64,000 bases of DNA from Struthio camelus (lineage: Eukaryota; Chordata; Aves; Struthioniformes; Struthionidae): positions 125,983,400-126,047,399 of the forward strand of contig NC_090943.1 in assembly GCF_040807025.1 (NCBI RefSeq), given 5' to 3'. The notes beneath the pieces are model-generated. The model was given only the letters and a program-made list of their open reading frames with translations. It was not told where the DNA came from and made no database searches. This document shows, in pieces, positions 10,467 through 22,200 of the stretch. Both the position numbers and the translations under genes were made by a program. The first letter of the stretch is position 1. Each line of letters begins with the position of its first letter.

Positions 10467-11682
10467 TGTTCTATTTTCTCCTATTGTGTTTTGGTAGTAG
10501 TTCCATGCAGAACGTGCTTAGCTTAATTAGCAGAATTCAGTGAACAGAAAATTTTGTCTTCTCATTTCCACATTCATATCAGTTAACTTTTTAAGATTTA
10601 TTGTCAGCAGTAGAAGTTGTATCTTTCCTCTTAAGCCATCTTTCTGGAAGAATTGAAAACCATCCTTGCTTTTGCAAAATAATTTTTAATTTTTTTTGAA
10701 ATCTGAAAGATTCGTAGTAACATGAAAGAATATCTGTTTGGTAGCTGAAAAACCCTATGTTCTTTTCCTCCCTTAACAGGATAGAATATATCTGAAATGA
10801 AACCAAGGGAGCTGATGACTGTGAGTATGAATATCCTGGACTTGGATCCTCACCATGCTTGGTGACAACCAAGTTTTTTCCTATACTCACACTAAATGCA
10901 GAAAGTATAGCTTGTGATAATGATCATTCTGGTGAAACAGTGCTAACTTTTACAGTAACTAAGTGAGACAGATAGCCAGCAAAGTGACACATCTATTTAA
11001 AAAACCAGTTCCTTCCCCTGCCTTTCAACCCAGGTGGCAGTTAGCTGCAGGCTATTGGAGTACCCCAGATTTAAATCGGAGTAACTCCAATTGACATCTG
11101 AAGCACAATTTTAAATGCCATTTCAGGATACCTCATAACAACTTATCCATGAAAGACCTTGAATCAGTCCATCCAACTCCAGCAAGTAAGTTGGGAATTC
11201 TGATACGTCTGCATTAGAGACTGTTCTCCAGGAATGTGCCTTGGAAGCCGAATGATGCAAGATTCTTCCACCTAGTGATAACCATACACATTCCTAAAGC
11301 ATAATAACATGAACAGACATAAAGGTTATAATATCATAATAGAAATAATTTTCATATTGCTTTCACCACGCTGATCTTTTTTGTTATAAATGTTTTCTCA
11401 TCCCAAGTCTACAGACTTTCACGTCATTAATTTCACTGAAATCTAGTCATGAGCCCATAGATGATTTATATCTCAGCGCCATACATAGCAAGCAAAAAAT
11501 ACAGCAATTTTTTACACTCTTATTATGAAGACAGAAAAAGAGTATAATTTCAGTTATAGTCAGTGAATTTTCCTCTTTTCTCAGTGTTCCTCCCAGTTCT
11601 CTTAGATTCGGGGAAGATTCTTTTGCTTTTTCCTTTTCTTTATTTATCACTTTCATTTTCTGTAATGTTTTGCACTTTGCAA
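10467..11682. other. Spacer between CR1 copies A and B
   Basis: AT-rich unique-looking sequence of 1.2 kb. No exon, RNA gene or repeat was recognised. Confidence 0.5.
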
Positions 11683-12161
11683 CATGGCACTACTGGAGAG
11701 AGTCCAGCGGAGGGCTACCAAGATGATGAGGGGACTGGAGCATCTCTCCTATGAAGAAAGGCTGCGAGACCTGGGCCTGTTCAGTCTGGAGAAGAAAAGA
11801 CTGAGGGAGGATCTCATCAACGTGTACAAGTATCTGAAGGGGGAGTGTCAAGAGGATGAGGCCAGTCTCTTCTCCGTGGTGCCCAGCAACAGGACAAGAG
11901 GCAACGGGCACAAACTGAACCACAGAAAGTTCCACCTGAACCTGAGGAAAAACTTCTTGACTGTGAGGGTGACAGAGCACTGCAACAGGTTGCCCAGAGA
12001 GGTAGTGGAGTCTCCTTCGCTGGAGATATTCAAAACCCGTCTGGATGTGATCCTGGGCAATATGCTCTAGAGGACCCTGCTTGAGCAGGAGGATTGGACT
12101 AGATGATCTCCAGAGGTCCCTTCCAACCCTGGCCATTCTGTGATTCTGTGATTCTGTGATT
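11683..12161 (+). mobile_element. CR1 LINE copy B, short 3' fragment
   Basis: A plus-strand CR1 begins abruptly at [14 protein letters not shown] and keeps the last 128 codons of ORF2 without a stop (to TAG at 12068-12070). The 3' UTR stem and three ATTCTGTG octamers at 12135-12158 follow. It is strongly 5'-truncated and lacks the RT motifs. Its orientation is opposite to copy A, 1.2 kb away. Confidence 0.95.
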
Positions 12162-15100
12162 TTCTGACTATGTACAGGCCTATATTTCAGAGCTCTTGGA
12201 ATCCAATTTCTTTGTAGTTTAGGCATGTCTAGTGTTTGGCATCTTGGCTCTGGTTTTTAATTGCTCTTCAATTAATTTCTTCCCTTAAAATCTTATAATC
12301 TTTCAGATTCTTTTCCAAAATATTTCATGGCAGAGAGCTATGGATGTTTCATTCTAGGTATGGTATTATACCTCCATGCATTTATTTGGTTCATGATCTC
12401 TTGTTGTCCTCAGCTGATTTCTTCCTTTGCATCTTTATTCTTTTTTCTTGATTCTTTCTCTGAGTCCTGTCCCACATCTTTATAGGCCCGGGATTTAACA
12501 ATCAAAATTTCATGTCCATGTGTCTACTTTTAACACCATGTAATGCTGCCTTCAAGGTGTTATACCCTGCTAAGGAGAGGTGAGCCAAAATAAATCCAGT
12601 GGTCTGCTTGTTTTGCACTGAGGTGATACTTCTAGACAGACAGCCAGAAGAGGGTTTTTGACAAAGTGTGCTGGGCTTGACAGTAAAAGAGTCCTTTCTG
12701 GAAGCTGAAAAACAGTCTGACAAGTACAATATCAAGAGGCCTATCTTCATAAGAGCTATGGACAGAGAGGGTCAAGATCACAAAGGACTTGTAGGAAGTC
12801 ATTATAAAATGCTAGTGCCATGTTGTGGCATGATTTCCTTGCTATACCTGGAGGAGCATTGCTTATTGGAACCGAGTCATAAAAATGTAAACCAGTCTGT
12901 GTTTTCTGTCTTGTTTTTTTCTTCTTTTGAACTGAATATTCTTACACCATATGTCAGTTACTGAATTTTAAAAATATATCCTCAAAGAAAAGAGCTTGTA
13001 AAGATCCTTTATTCCTCTGGAAACTAAAGAAGTTAAACATAGTTTTAAACTAATGGTACTACTAATTTTGTGTATCATTTATAAATCTACTAATAATTTT
13101 ATGCTGTTGTTATAGTTTTCAGAAATAAAATTAAACTCAGCTAGCAAAAGTACCGCTTAAAACAAGTTTGTTTTATAAATCATTCTGAAATAATAACTTC
13201 ACATATCAGTGAAGAAAAGCTTTTATGAGAGTGAATAAACAGATTCCCTAGCTGCTCTTTACTCCTCTGCAAACAGATATTTCTATTGCCTGAGGTTAAC
13301 AATTGCTGGCAGAAATGTTTGCTAAAATAATATGCAATATTTAACTGGCAAAGAACATGTCGTGCCAGTTCATGACTTTTATAACTTAAATTTCTTGATG
13401 ATAATAGTGGATGATGATACTGGGTTTTTTCAAGCTATACCTTCATATGAGAAAGAACAAAAGCTTTGCTCATCTGTTTTTCTTCTCTGTCTAATAAATA
13501 CCACACTGAATACGTGCAGCTATCATTTGCATGTTTTTATGTTGATTTAAAATATGCAGTTGCTTCCAGCAAAGAAAGTTCATTATCATAATAGAGCAAG
13601 GCACAAAGATGAGATTAAATGAATAGCAAATACCCAAGGTTAGCACCTGAGTCCTTGAGGTCTGAAATCCGTATTCGAAACTCCAGGTAGGTTAAATGTG
13701 TTTATTTTGACCTTTGAGGGGTCTGCAAACAGTGAACCACAGCTTCACTCTCATTTGACAGACCTAACTTTGATAGAAATGTTATTCCAATTTGAGAGGG
13801 AACAGATTTCCAGAAGCTCCTTAACTGCAGAATTTAGAGAAAGCAGTTGTCCTGGAACTGAATCTATATTTTCAAAGACTTTCTGAAGGTGTATCTGCTT
13901 CGGATAACTTGTTACAGATTTTGAGGAGCTCAGCAGAGTACTGGCATTTGTATCCCTCTGCTGAGGGCATACTTCAGTGTTGTGAATATTGTAAGCAAAG
14001 CAGTTTGTTTTCAATGTCTTTTGCTATGAATAACTGTGCCTGTAGATTGATGTATTCGGTTATTAGTATTGTCAGCAAACTATAATAATAAAGCTCAACT
14101 TAACATGGTGACCAGCCAAAATAGCCTCTCTATACACTCAATTCTTTCCATGGCAAGAATCTTCACCTGACATTCTACAAGCATGTCTTATTTATGCACC
14201 AGTTTTTACTTACATTTTTGTAACCTCCGGAAAGGTATGTAGGCATTATATACACATAAGCCATAGATTACCGTATAGAAGAACTACTTAACATAGATAA
14301 AAGTAGAAATATAAAGTGCCTGGTTAGCAAATATAAAGGAACTAAATATCAAAATTGGTGATTTTTCTTTAACCATTTTTTGTAACTAATTCTGTTTCAT
14401 TTTATCTATTTATAAAAAATAGGTATGTTAAGTGAGTCATTCAAAAGTATTCTTTCCACTTATCTGACCAGAAGAGCATTTTTCTTTAAACTTGAAAACA
14501 TATCAAAATTAGTGACATGTTACTAAATTTAATTTTATTGTAATCCCAATGCAAGCTTAGTTTGCGTTATTAGGAGGACATGGCATAAATATTCTGTATT
14601 GCAAATCTAAATATGCCAGTTCCCTGAACCATCATCGTTCACATGAAGCTCTTTTCATGTTTGCAGTTTTATGCCCAGTTACAAATGTTTAAAAAAAAAA
14701 AAAAACTACCTCCCCAAAAAGCTGAGCAACCTGACCATGAATTTGTTGGTCTGATGTTATTTTGGAATAAAAGACTTGTTTTTAGAATAAAAGTTCTTTA
14801 GTTAAAAACCTGCATAGGACAGGAAGAGTATGATTCAGTTGGTTTCACTCAAGAATTTCAGATGTAATGCAGTCAATGATATGCACAGCCTTACTGCAGC
14901 AATTAGTGGAATAAAGATCTGAGCCATTTTGAAGTATTTGTCAGGTATCTCCTTATGTGATTATAATAATAGTGTAATAATTACATTATTCGGTACTAAT
15001 TGAAGTAAGCATGTCAGAACATAGAAGAGAACAAATAAGATAATGCAGGAGTTGTTATACATAAAGAAACTACATTATATATATAAACAATAGGCAGCAG

Positions 15101-15240
15101 ATGACAATTTAGATAGGTATTCCTGGGGAAACTATGCTAAACAGATGAAATTAGGACTATAAATAGCAAAACTGGTGAATTTATTTAACTATATATTGCC
15201 AGCAATATAGATAGGACACAAATATCATACCTTAAAGCAA
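12162..15240. other. Intergenic or intronic DNA, nothing recognised
   Basis: AT-rich sequence with an A15 tract at 14691-14705. Only short open frames that look random. No repeat family was recognised. Confidence 0.5.
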
Positions 15241-15417
15241 CAGTTTTCAACTTGTGACCTGCAAACCTTTACTGGTCTGAGGACCGTTTGTAGTGGGTTC
15301 GTGAAGGTTTATTTTAAAAAGAAAGTTACCAGTGATTGTCCAGTCAGTATCAAGGAGTCTCCATTTCCACTTAAAAATTGTGGAGATCCACAGGTCAAAA
15401 AAGATTAATCACCACGG
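15241..15417. mobile_element. hAT (Charlie-like) MITE remnant
   Basis: The left end reads CAGTTTTCAACTTGTGACC. The right end reads CCACAGGTCAAAAAAGATT and stops in ACCACGG. The two ends are imperfect inverted repeats of the hAT/Charlie type (CAGTGGTTCTCAAC...). About 177 bases lie between them, with no transposase. No 8-bp target duplication is visible, as expected for an old copy. Confidence 0.6.
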
Positions 15418-17407
15418 TCGAACTGATAAGATGAGGTAGCAGACGGTGGGTTACTAGGCTAGTTCTAAATAGATTTTTAGATCAGGATTCTTAACTTTTT
15501 AAGAATACCGAAGATTCTTCTCTATATCACTTAAAGCAGAAGAAATCACTGCAGTTTTGTCTTGGTCTTGAATTACTAACAGCGCATTCATATTTCACCC
15601 CCCTTTAACTACATTAGCTAGGTTAAACATCTTGAAGCCCTCAGGCTAACCAATTCAATTCGTACCTCTGTTCACATTCTTGTGTGAAGTATATTCATAT
15701 TAAATAGGGAAATAGTATGAGTCAGAGGTTTCAGACACTTCAGTTTTGCTCATATATTGATTTTGGTCTTGTATTGAAAGGTACACTGAGAAATTAGTTG
15801 ATCAAGTTTCATTCAGGTCAACACCTTAAAAGGTCACACAGGAGGCAACTAGTTCGGAGAACTAAGAATCCTCTAACACCTCAGTTAACTGCTGAATTTT
15901 CACCCAGTCATATTTCCCTCTCTAGTTTTGACTGATAAAAATTAACCAGTTGAGTGAACACTATAAAACTAGAAATATTTGCAGTACATTTATTTTTATG
16001 CTATTTGCCCATTTTTAAATGTTTTATCAATAAATAAAAATAAAAAATGTATAGAAATAAAATAGATTATTAAAAATATAATAGATTAAGAATTATAAAG
16101 AAAAATAATAAAAAATATATAAATATAAAATAATGAATTTTATAAAAATAATAGATTAAGAATTATAAAGATCATTTATTTTCCAAAGATCATTTCTAGC
16201 AGTAGGCAAATTCATCTTGGCATATCAGAGCTTCATTGAGAACATTAGTGACAATCAAACATTTGTAACCATGCATTAGCATTCTCAAATAGTTCTACAG
16301 AGATTCAAGCAAGTATTCAAGCAATAACCGCTTCAAAATGAAGGCAGATTTGGCAGCTTTTACAAGTCATCTTCTCAGATGAAGAGAAACTGGATTGAGC
16401 CACATTTAGTCAATCTACATCAGGCCTGCAATGAGGGATACATTCATATACTGTCTGCTGTAGCTCCCCCCAACAATTCCATATCACAAAAAGAGACGGT
16501 AAAACTATGTTTTCTTAAGAGGCACAACCAGGCACACTAACAGTGTGAGGTTTTGGGGTCACAAGCTATCCTTTTACTGGTTTGGTTTATTGGCAATTAT
16601 AACAATGTCTGATCATGTATAGCCCACTCTCATGCTACAAACACAAACAGATTTTTCTGTGCAAATACAGTTGTCCGAACTGACAAGAGTGGTACTCTTA
16701 CCTTGATTGCATAAAAAGGAGTATACCATTTAAGAAAGGCTGCAGAGCACAACAAAGAGGAAACTGGCTGTGGATCCTCACAAAATATTTTTATTTTGAC
16801 AGCTGCCACTGAACAGTTGTGATGACCCAATGGTCTCTGCCACCTTGTCCTATGCTGTCTTCAGTCACTGACAACCCTGCTCTGCCCTTGGTGCATCATA
16901 TCATTTCATATAATTGTCTGTAATCAAGCAGAGATAATCAGCTTGGAGGGACAAATTTCTCTTCTTCTTCCCCATTTCTTTTCCCAGTCTTACGTAAACT
17001 TATATCGTCTATTTCCGTTATTGATTTGAGCTATTTAGTAGTGACATATTTATGTTTTAAATCCTCTATGCCTGTCACTGTCTTAATAAGCTCCTTCTTC
17101 TTCCCCCTCTCCTGGGGCTCTGAGGACATAGTCAATACCTATAAACTCTAAAAATGTGGCAGGAAGTTTCATCTCATTGAATAGTGGAGATTTCTTTATT
17201 CCCGCTTGTGATTTGTGTTCTCAATTTCTGATCTTTAATACCGTTGTTGTCTCACCAATACATTGTGTACCCCTGAAGAGTGTAATCGAATATGTCATGA
17301 GTCAGCATAGATGCTAGGAGATTTTTGCTTCATGTCATACCTCTTCCTTACCCATTCTTATATAGCTGAATGAATAAAATCTTTCTTAGAGATCAGGTTC
17401 AGGGGGA
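15418..17407. other. AT-rich spacer, nothing coding
   Basis: No gene recognised. It contains the low-complexity block described separately at about 16010-16172. Confidence 0.5.
16010..16172. repeat. AT-rich low-complexity block with a direct repeat
   Basis: Almost pure A/T sequence. The 20-mer atagattaagaattataaag occurs at 16081-16100 and again at 16151-16170, 70 bases apart, which suggests a local tandem duplication of about 70 bases that has since diverged in between. Confidence 0.75.
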
Positions 17408-19256
17408 AATCACAGAATCACAGAATGGCCAGGGTTGGAAGGGACCTCTGGAGATCATCTAGTCCAACTCTCCTGCTCAAGCAGGGCCCTCTAGAGCACA
17501 TTGCCCAGGATCGCGTCCAGGCAGCTTTTGAGTATCTCCAGCGAAGGAGACTCCAAAACTGCTCTGGGCAACCTGTTGCAGTGCTCTGTCACCCTCACAG
17601 TCAAGAAGTTTTTCCTCAGGTTTAGGTGGAACTTCCTGTGGTTCAGTTTGTGCCCATTGCCTCTTGTCCTGTTGCTGGGCACCACGGAGAAGATTCTGGC
17701 CTCATCCTTTTGACACTCCCCCTTCAGATACTTGTAAATGATGAGATCCTCCCTCAGTCTTCTCTTCTCCAGGCTGAACAGGCCCAGCTTTCTCAGGCTT
17801 TCTGGAGAGATGCTCCAGTCCCCCGATCATCTTGGTAGCCCTCTACTGGACTCTCTCCAGTAGTGCCATGACTCTTGTACTGGGGAGCCCAGAACTGGAC
17901 ACAGTACTCCAGGTGAGGCCTCCCCAGGGCTGAGGAGAGGGGCAGGATCACCTCCCTCCACCTGCTGGCAACACTCTGCCTAATGCACCCCACGATACCA
18001 TTGGCCTTCTTGGCCACAAGGGCACGTTGCTGGCTCATGGTCAACTTGGTGTCCACCAGCACTCCCAGGTCCTTCTCGGCAGAGCTGCTTTCCAGCCGGT
18101 CAACCCCCCCAGCCTGTACTGGTGCGTGGGGTTATTCCTCCCTAGGTGCAGGACCCTGCACTTGCCTTTGTGGAACTTCAGAGGGTTCCTCTCCGCCCAC
18201 CTCTCCAGCCTGTCCAGGTCCCTCTGAATGGCGGCACAGCCTTCTGGTGTGTCAGCCTCTCCTCCCAGTTTAGTATCATCAGCAAACTTGCTGAGGGTGC
18301 ACTCTGTCCCTTCCTCCAGGTCACTGACTCCTGGGGGACATTGCTAGCTACAAGCCTCCAACTAGACTCTGCCCTCTGAGCTGTGCCGTCTAGCCGGTTC
18401 TCAATCCACCTCACTGTCCACTCATCTAACCCACACTTCCTGAGCTTGCCTAGGAGGATGTGATGGGAGACAGTGTCAAAAGCCTTGCTGAAGTCCAGAA
18501 AGACAACATCCACTGCTCTGCCCTCATCTGCCCAGCCAGTCATTCCACCAGAGAAGGCTATCAGGTTGGTCAAGCATGATTTCCCTTTGGTGAATCCATG
18601 CTGACTACTCCCGATCACCTTCTTGTCCTCCAGATGCTTAGTGATGACCTCCAGGAGGGGCTGTTCCATCCCCTTTCCAGGGATGGAGGTGAGGCTGACA
18701 GGCCTGTAGTTTCCTGGCTCCTCCTTCTTGCCCTTTTGGAAGACTGGGGTGACATTGGCTTTCTGCCAGTCCTCAGGCACCTCTCCTGTTCTCCAGAACC
18801 TTTCCAAGAGGATGGAGAGTGGCCTAGTGATAACATCCGCCAGCTCCCTCAGCACTCGTGGGTGCATCCCGTCAGGGCCCATGGATTTATGGATGTCAAG
18901 CCTGGACAAAAGATCTCTAACCTGATCCTCCTCATCCAAGGGAGAGTCTTCCTTTCTCCAGCCTTCTTCTCTTGTCCCCAGGGTCTGGAATTCCTCAGGA
19001 CTGGCCTTAGCAGTGAAGACGGAAGCAAAGGCAGCATTCAATAACTCTGCCTTCTCTATATCCTTTGTTACCAGGGCACCCGCCCCATTCAGCGGTGGGC
19101 CCACATTTTCCCTAGTCTTCCTTTTGCTATTCATGTATTTGAAGAACCCCTTCTTGTTGACATCCCTTGCCAGATCTAATTCCAACTGCGCCTTAGCCTT
19201 CCTTGTCTCATCCCTGCATACTCTGGCAATATCCCTATATTCTTCCCAAGGAATCC
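17408..19256 (-). mobile_element. CR1 LINE copy C, 5'-truncated and broken
   Basis: A minus-strand CR1 with two octamer units at 17408-17426 and a 5' end within about 10 bases of the same ORF2 codon as copy A (IPWEEY, near 19246-19254). The frame is open through NYRPVSL and motif A (FLDFSKAFD). It is then broken by deletions relative to copy A: roughly 35 bases around 18330 and about 16 bases around 18377. A C7 run at 18104-18110 (five in copy A) gives another frameshift. It cannot encode a complete reverse transcriptase. Confidence 0.95.
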
Positions 19257-22200
19257 TTATTTTGCTTTCAGATATTGCTTCTCTACTATATTTTTTCACC
19301 TTTCTTATGCCAATAATGTAATTTTTTTCCTCTTTAATGATAGAATTCCTCAGTAAAGACCACATTTCTTTAGGAATATCTTAGCTGTCATTTTTTTCCA
19401 CTGTTCTTTGTCATAGCTGTAGTTCTGTCATTTTGTCTAGATTTCTCAAACTGGGTTATGACTCATCTTCTTTCTCCCTCTTAAAGCACCACCAAGAGGC
19501 TTAAAGGAGGTCACAGAATATAAATACTAGTGAAGGAACTGCTACCCAGCTTCCTAACTCGACAACCCTTCAAAGAGTCCACATACTTCAAAGTTGAGGG
19601 GTAGGTTTCTCAGCACATACATGGGCATGAGATGACAGCAGTTTCCCAGGGCATCTCATTGCTTCTTTGTGACCCAGTAATGCTGGCTTCAGCAGTCTCT
19701 GCTGGATCTCTTGCTGCTAGCTATTCATATTAATCAGTCAACCCCGTGTTAGCACAGCCTCACTCTGCTCACAGATGCAGCTCCAGCATAGCAAATTGTA
19801 CTTGAACAGCTCGAGAGCTTTATGTGGCCAAAGAGCCCCAAAAATGCTACCCACAAGGTAACAGCAGCCAGCAGTTATCATTCTCTCCATCTAAAGAAAT
19901 TAGGCTGCTCTCTTCTTACCCTGGAAACGTGGGGAGGGCAAGTCCAAGGAGGGGAACTTTACACTGAAAGGAGTTTCACAAAGATAGAGGGATCCAAAAA
20001 GAGGCTGCACTCAAAGCTTGAAAAACACTGCTCTAAACCATTGTGCAGACTTGCTCTCTTGTGTTGCCTAAATCTCATTTTACAAAGCAAAATGCTTGAA
20101 CAGGATCCTGATCCCCAGCAGAAACTTGCTGAAGCCATGAACAACTTTATTGAAACTGCTAATTTTTGAGTGCTGCTGCGCACGCTTGCAGGCCATTGAA
20201 TGGCACTTTCTATCAATGTGTGATTTAAATATATGCGTAATTGGCTTCACATTACCCAGGAATCATTACCTTCTGAGAGCAAAAAACAGAAGACTGTAAG
20301 AAGAGAAATGGCATGGAAATGACAATGTTTTATATATTTATGCAACCTTTTCATTAGGAAAAAATTTGAAAATATGAAGTAGTTGTGTCCTGCCTTCATA
20401 CATGCACTTTTCTGTAGTGTTCATGCAGCACAAGAATATGCACGAAAATATAAAAAACAGTTTAGAAGAAAAAGAAAAGTGATACCCATACCTTTGTTCA
20501 CTAGCAAAACATTACAGAGATTTATTTGCCTTTTTCAAGCAATTAATTGCTTGAAACCTTTGCTGAAAAGGCTGATGCTTATTTTGCCTTCACACAGGGT
20601 AAGCATCCTTGAGAAACATCGAATGCAGTGAAATGAAAAAGACATTTTATTACAGGTAATATTCAGTAAGAGGTGTTTTGGTTAAATATGTACATTTGAA
20701 AACCTTTAAGTATTGTATCAATTACAATCTCAAAATGAACAAATAAGTTACTCGAAAACTACTGATTAATAGAAAAGAGTAATACTGGCACAGAAAAGAG
20801 AAACAAGGAATAAATTGCCGACTTGACTATTAAGTTGTGATGAACATAAATCTAGAAACTATTGAAGTCAGGTAACCAGTAATGATAGAGTAGGAACAAC
20901 AACAACAAAACCCCAGAAATAATTAGCTTATGTCATGTGATATGATTTTCAGCAGTTTGATTATCAAAGATAAGTAACCATAACACACTTAGAAGTGCAT
21001 CAGCCTGGTGGTTCCTTGCAAATGCATTAGGTTGCCATGGGCACCTTCATCAAGCTTATGCAGAATGATTTGATGCTTTTCATTGCTAATATTTTATTGC
21101 AACAGAAATCCAGGCTTTTGCCAGTGTAAATTCATTGACTCCATCGGTATTCCCCAACGAAAGTAGAGTCACGATGCAGTGACTCTAGGTGAACCTCTGC
21201 AAGTCCCTAAGCGTTGATTTCATAGAGTCAGAGTTTTGTTCAACAAGCGTGTTTGGGTCCATTCATGTTGTCTTTCTGTCCCCTAGGAGTGATTTTTCTG
21301 TGTAATCAAGGAGGAAGAAAATAATTCAAAACCTTACTTGTATTTTGAACATGTTTAGTCATGTTAGTCTGTCTCTGTGTGCTTGTTTCTGGGATAATAC
21401 TATCCAGATAGAATACTTATTTTCATCTTAGAGGCGATGAATAGTTGACATTAAATTTATCCATGTGGCAGTAGTTCAAAATTCTTGTTGAAATTTCTGA
21501 ATACAACTAAATAAAATCTCTTTAATGTGAAGACAACCTTCTAACTAGCACTAATTAAGTAAAATATATGAATTTCTTTAAAAATGTTAAGTACCAAAGA
21601 ATAATGACTGTTTCTAATTGGGCAAACATTATGTGGAGCTCGCTTACATTTTGCAGCAAGACAAGTCATATCGGATTTTCTTTAACGGATTTTGCCAGAA
21701 AGCATTTCCTTAAGCTTGTATACAGCTGAACAACGAGAGATTGTGTAAGTTTTTTCTTCGATGTTTCTCAATGTCATTTTTCTGCCCTCTAAATATGAGA
21801 TTCCAGCTACAGTGGCAGAGTATGTAATGTTGGCAATAGAAGCAGGTAATGTGAAATTCATACCTCACACCTGCTCTTCTCTGCCACTTAAGCTGTGCCA
21901 AAATGCAACTCTCTTGTTGGAAGCTAAGCAAATATCAGATGCCTTTCACTTTACTGCCTTGCGTGCCACGTGCCGCCATGTACTCCAAGCCTTACTTGCA
22001 TTTTAAATAAGAAAGAATCAGTGTATTGTGTTCTTTTATTGCAATCGTTTTTGTTGTAGAGGTATTCCTTTCCTGGCAAGTATAGATTGCCTAACTGGTC
22101 TTGTTCACCCAAGTGTCTATCTTTTTCTACATTATCATCCTGTTTTTGACCTGTTCGACCTTTCTACCTGTTCTACCCTTATTTCTTTTCCTAGCATCCT

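Noticed and set aside
8652-10526. Many plus-strand frames opposite CR1 copy A
   Set aside because: Antisense shadows of the CR1 reverse transcriptase. The same pattern recurs opposite copies B, C and D.
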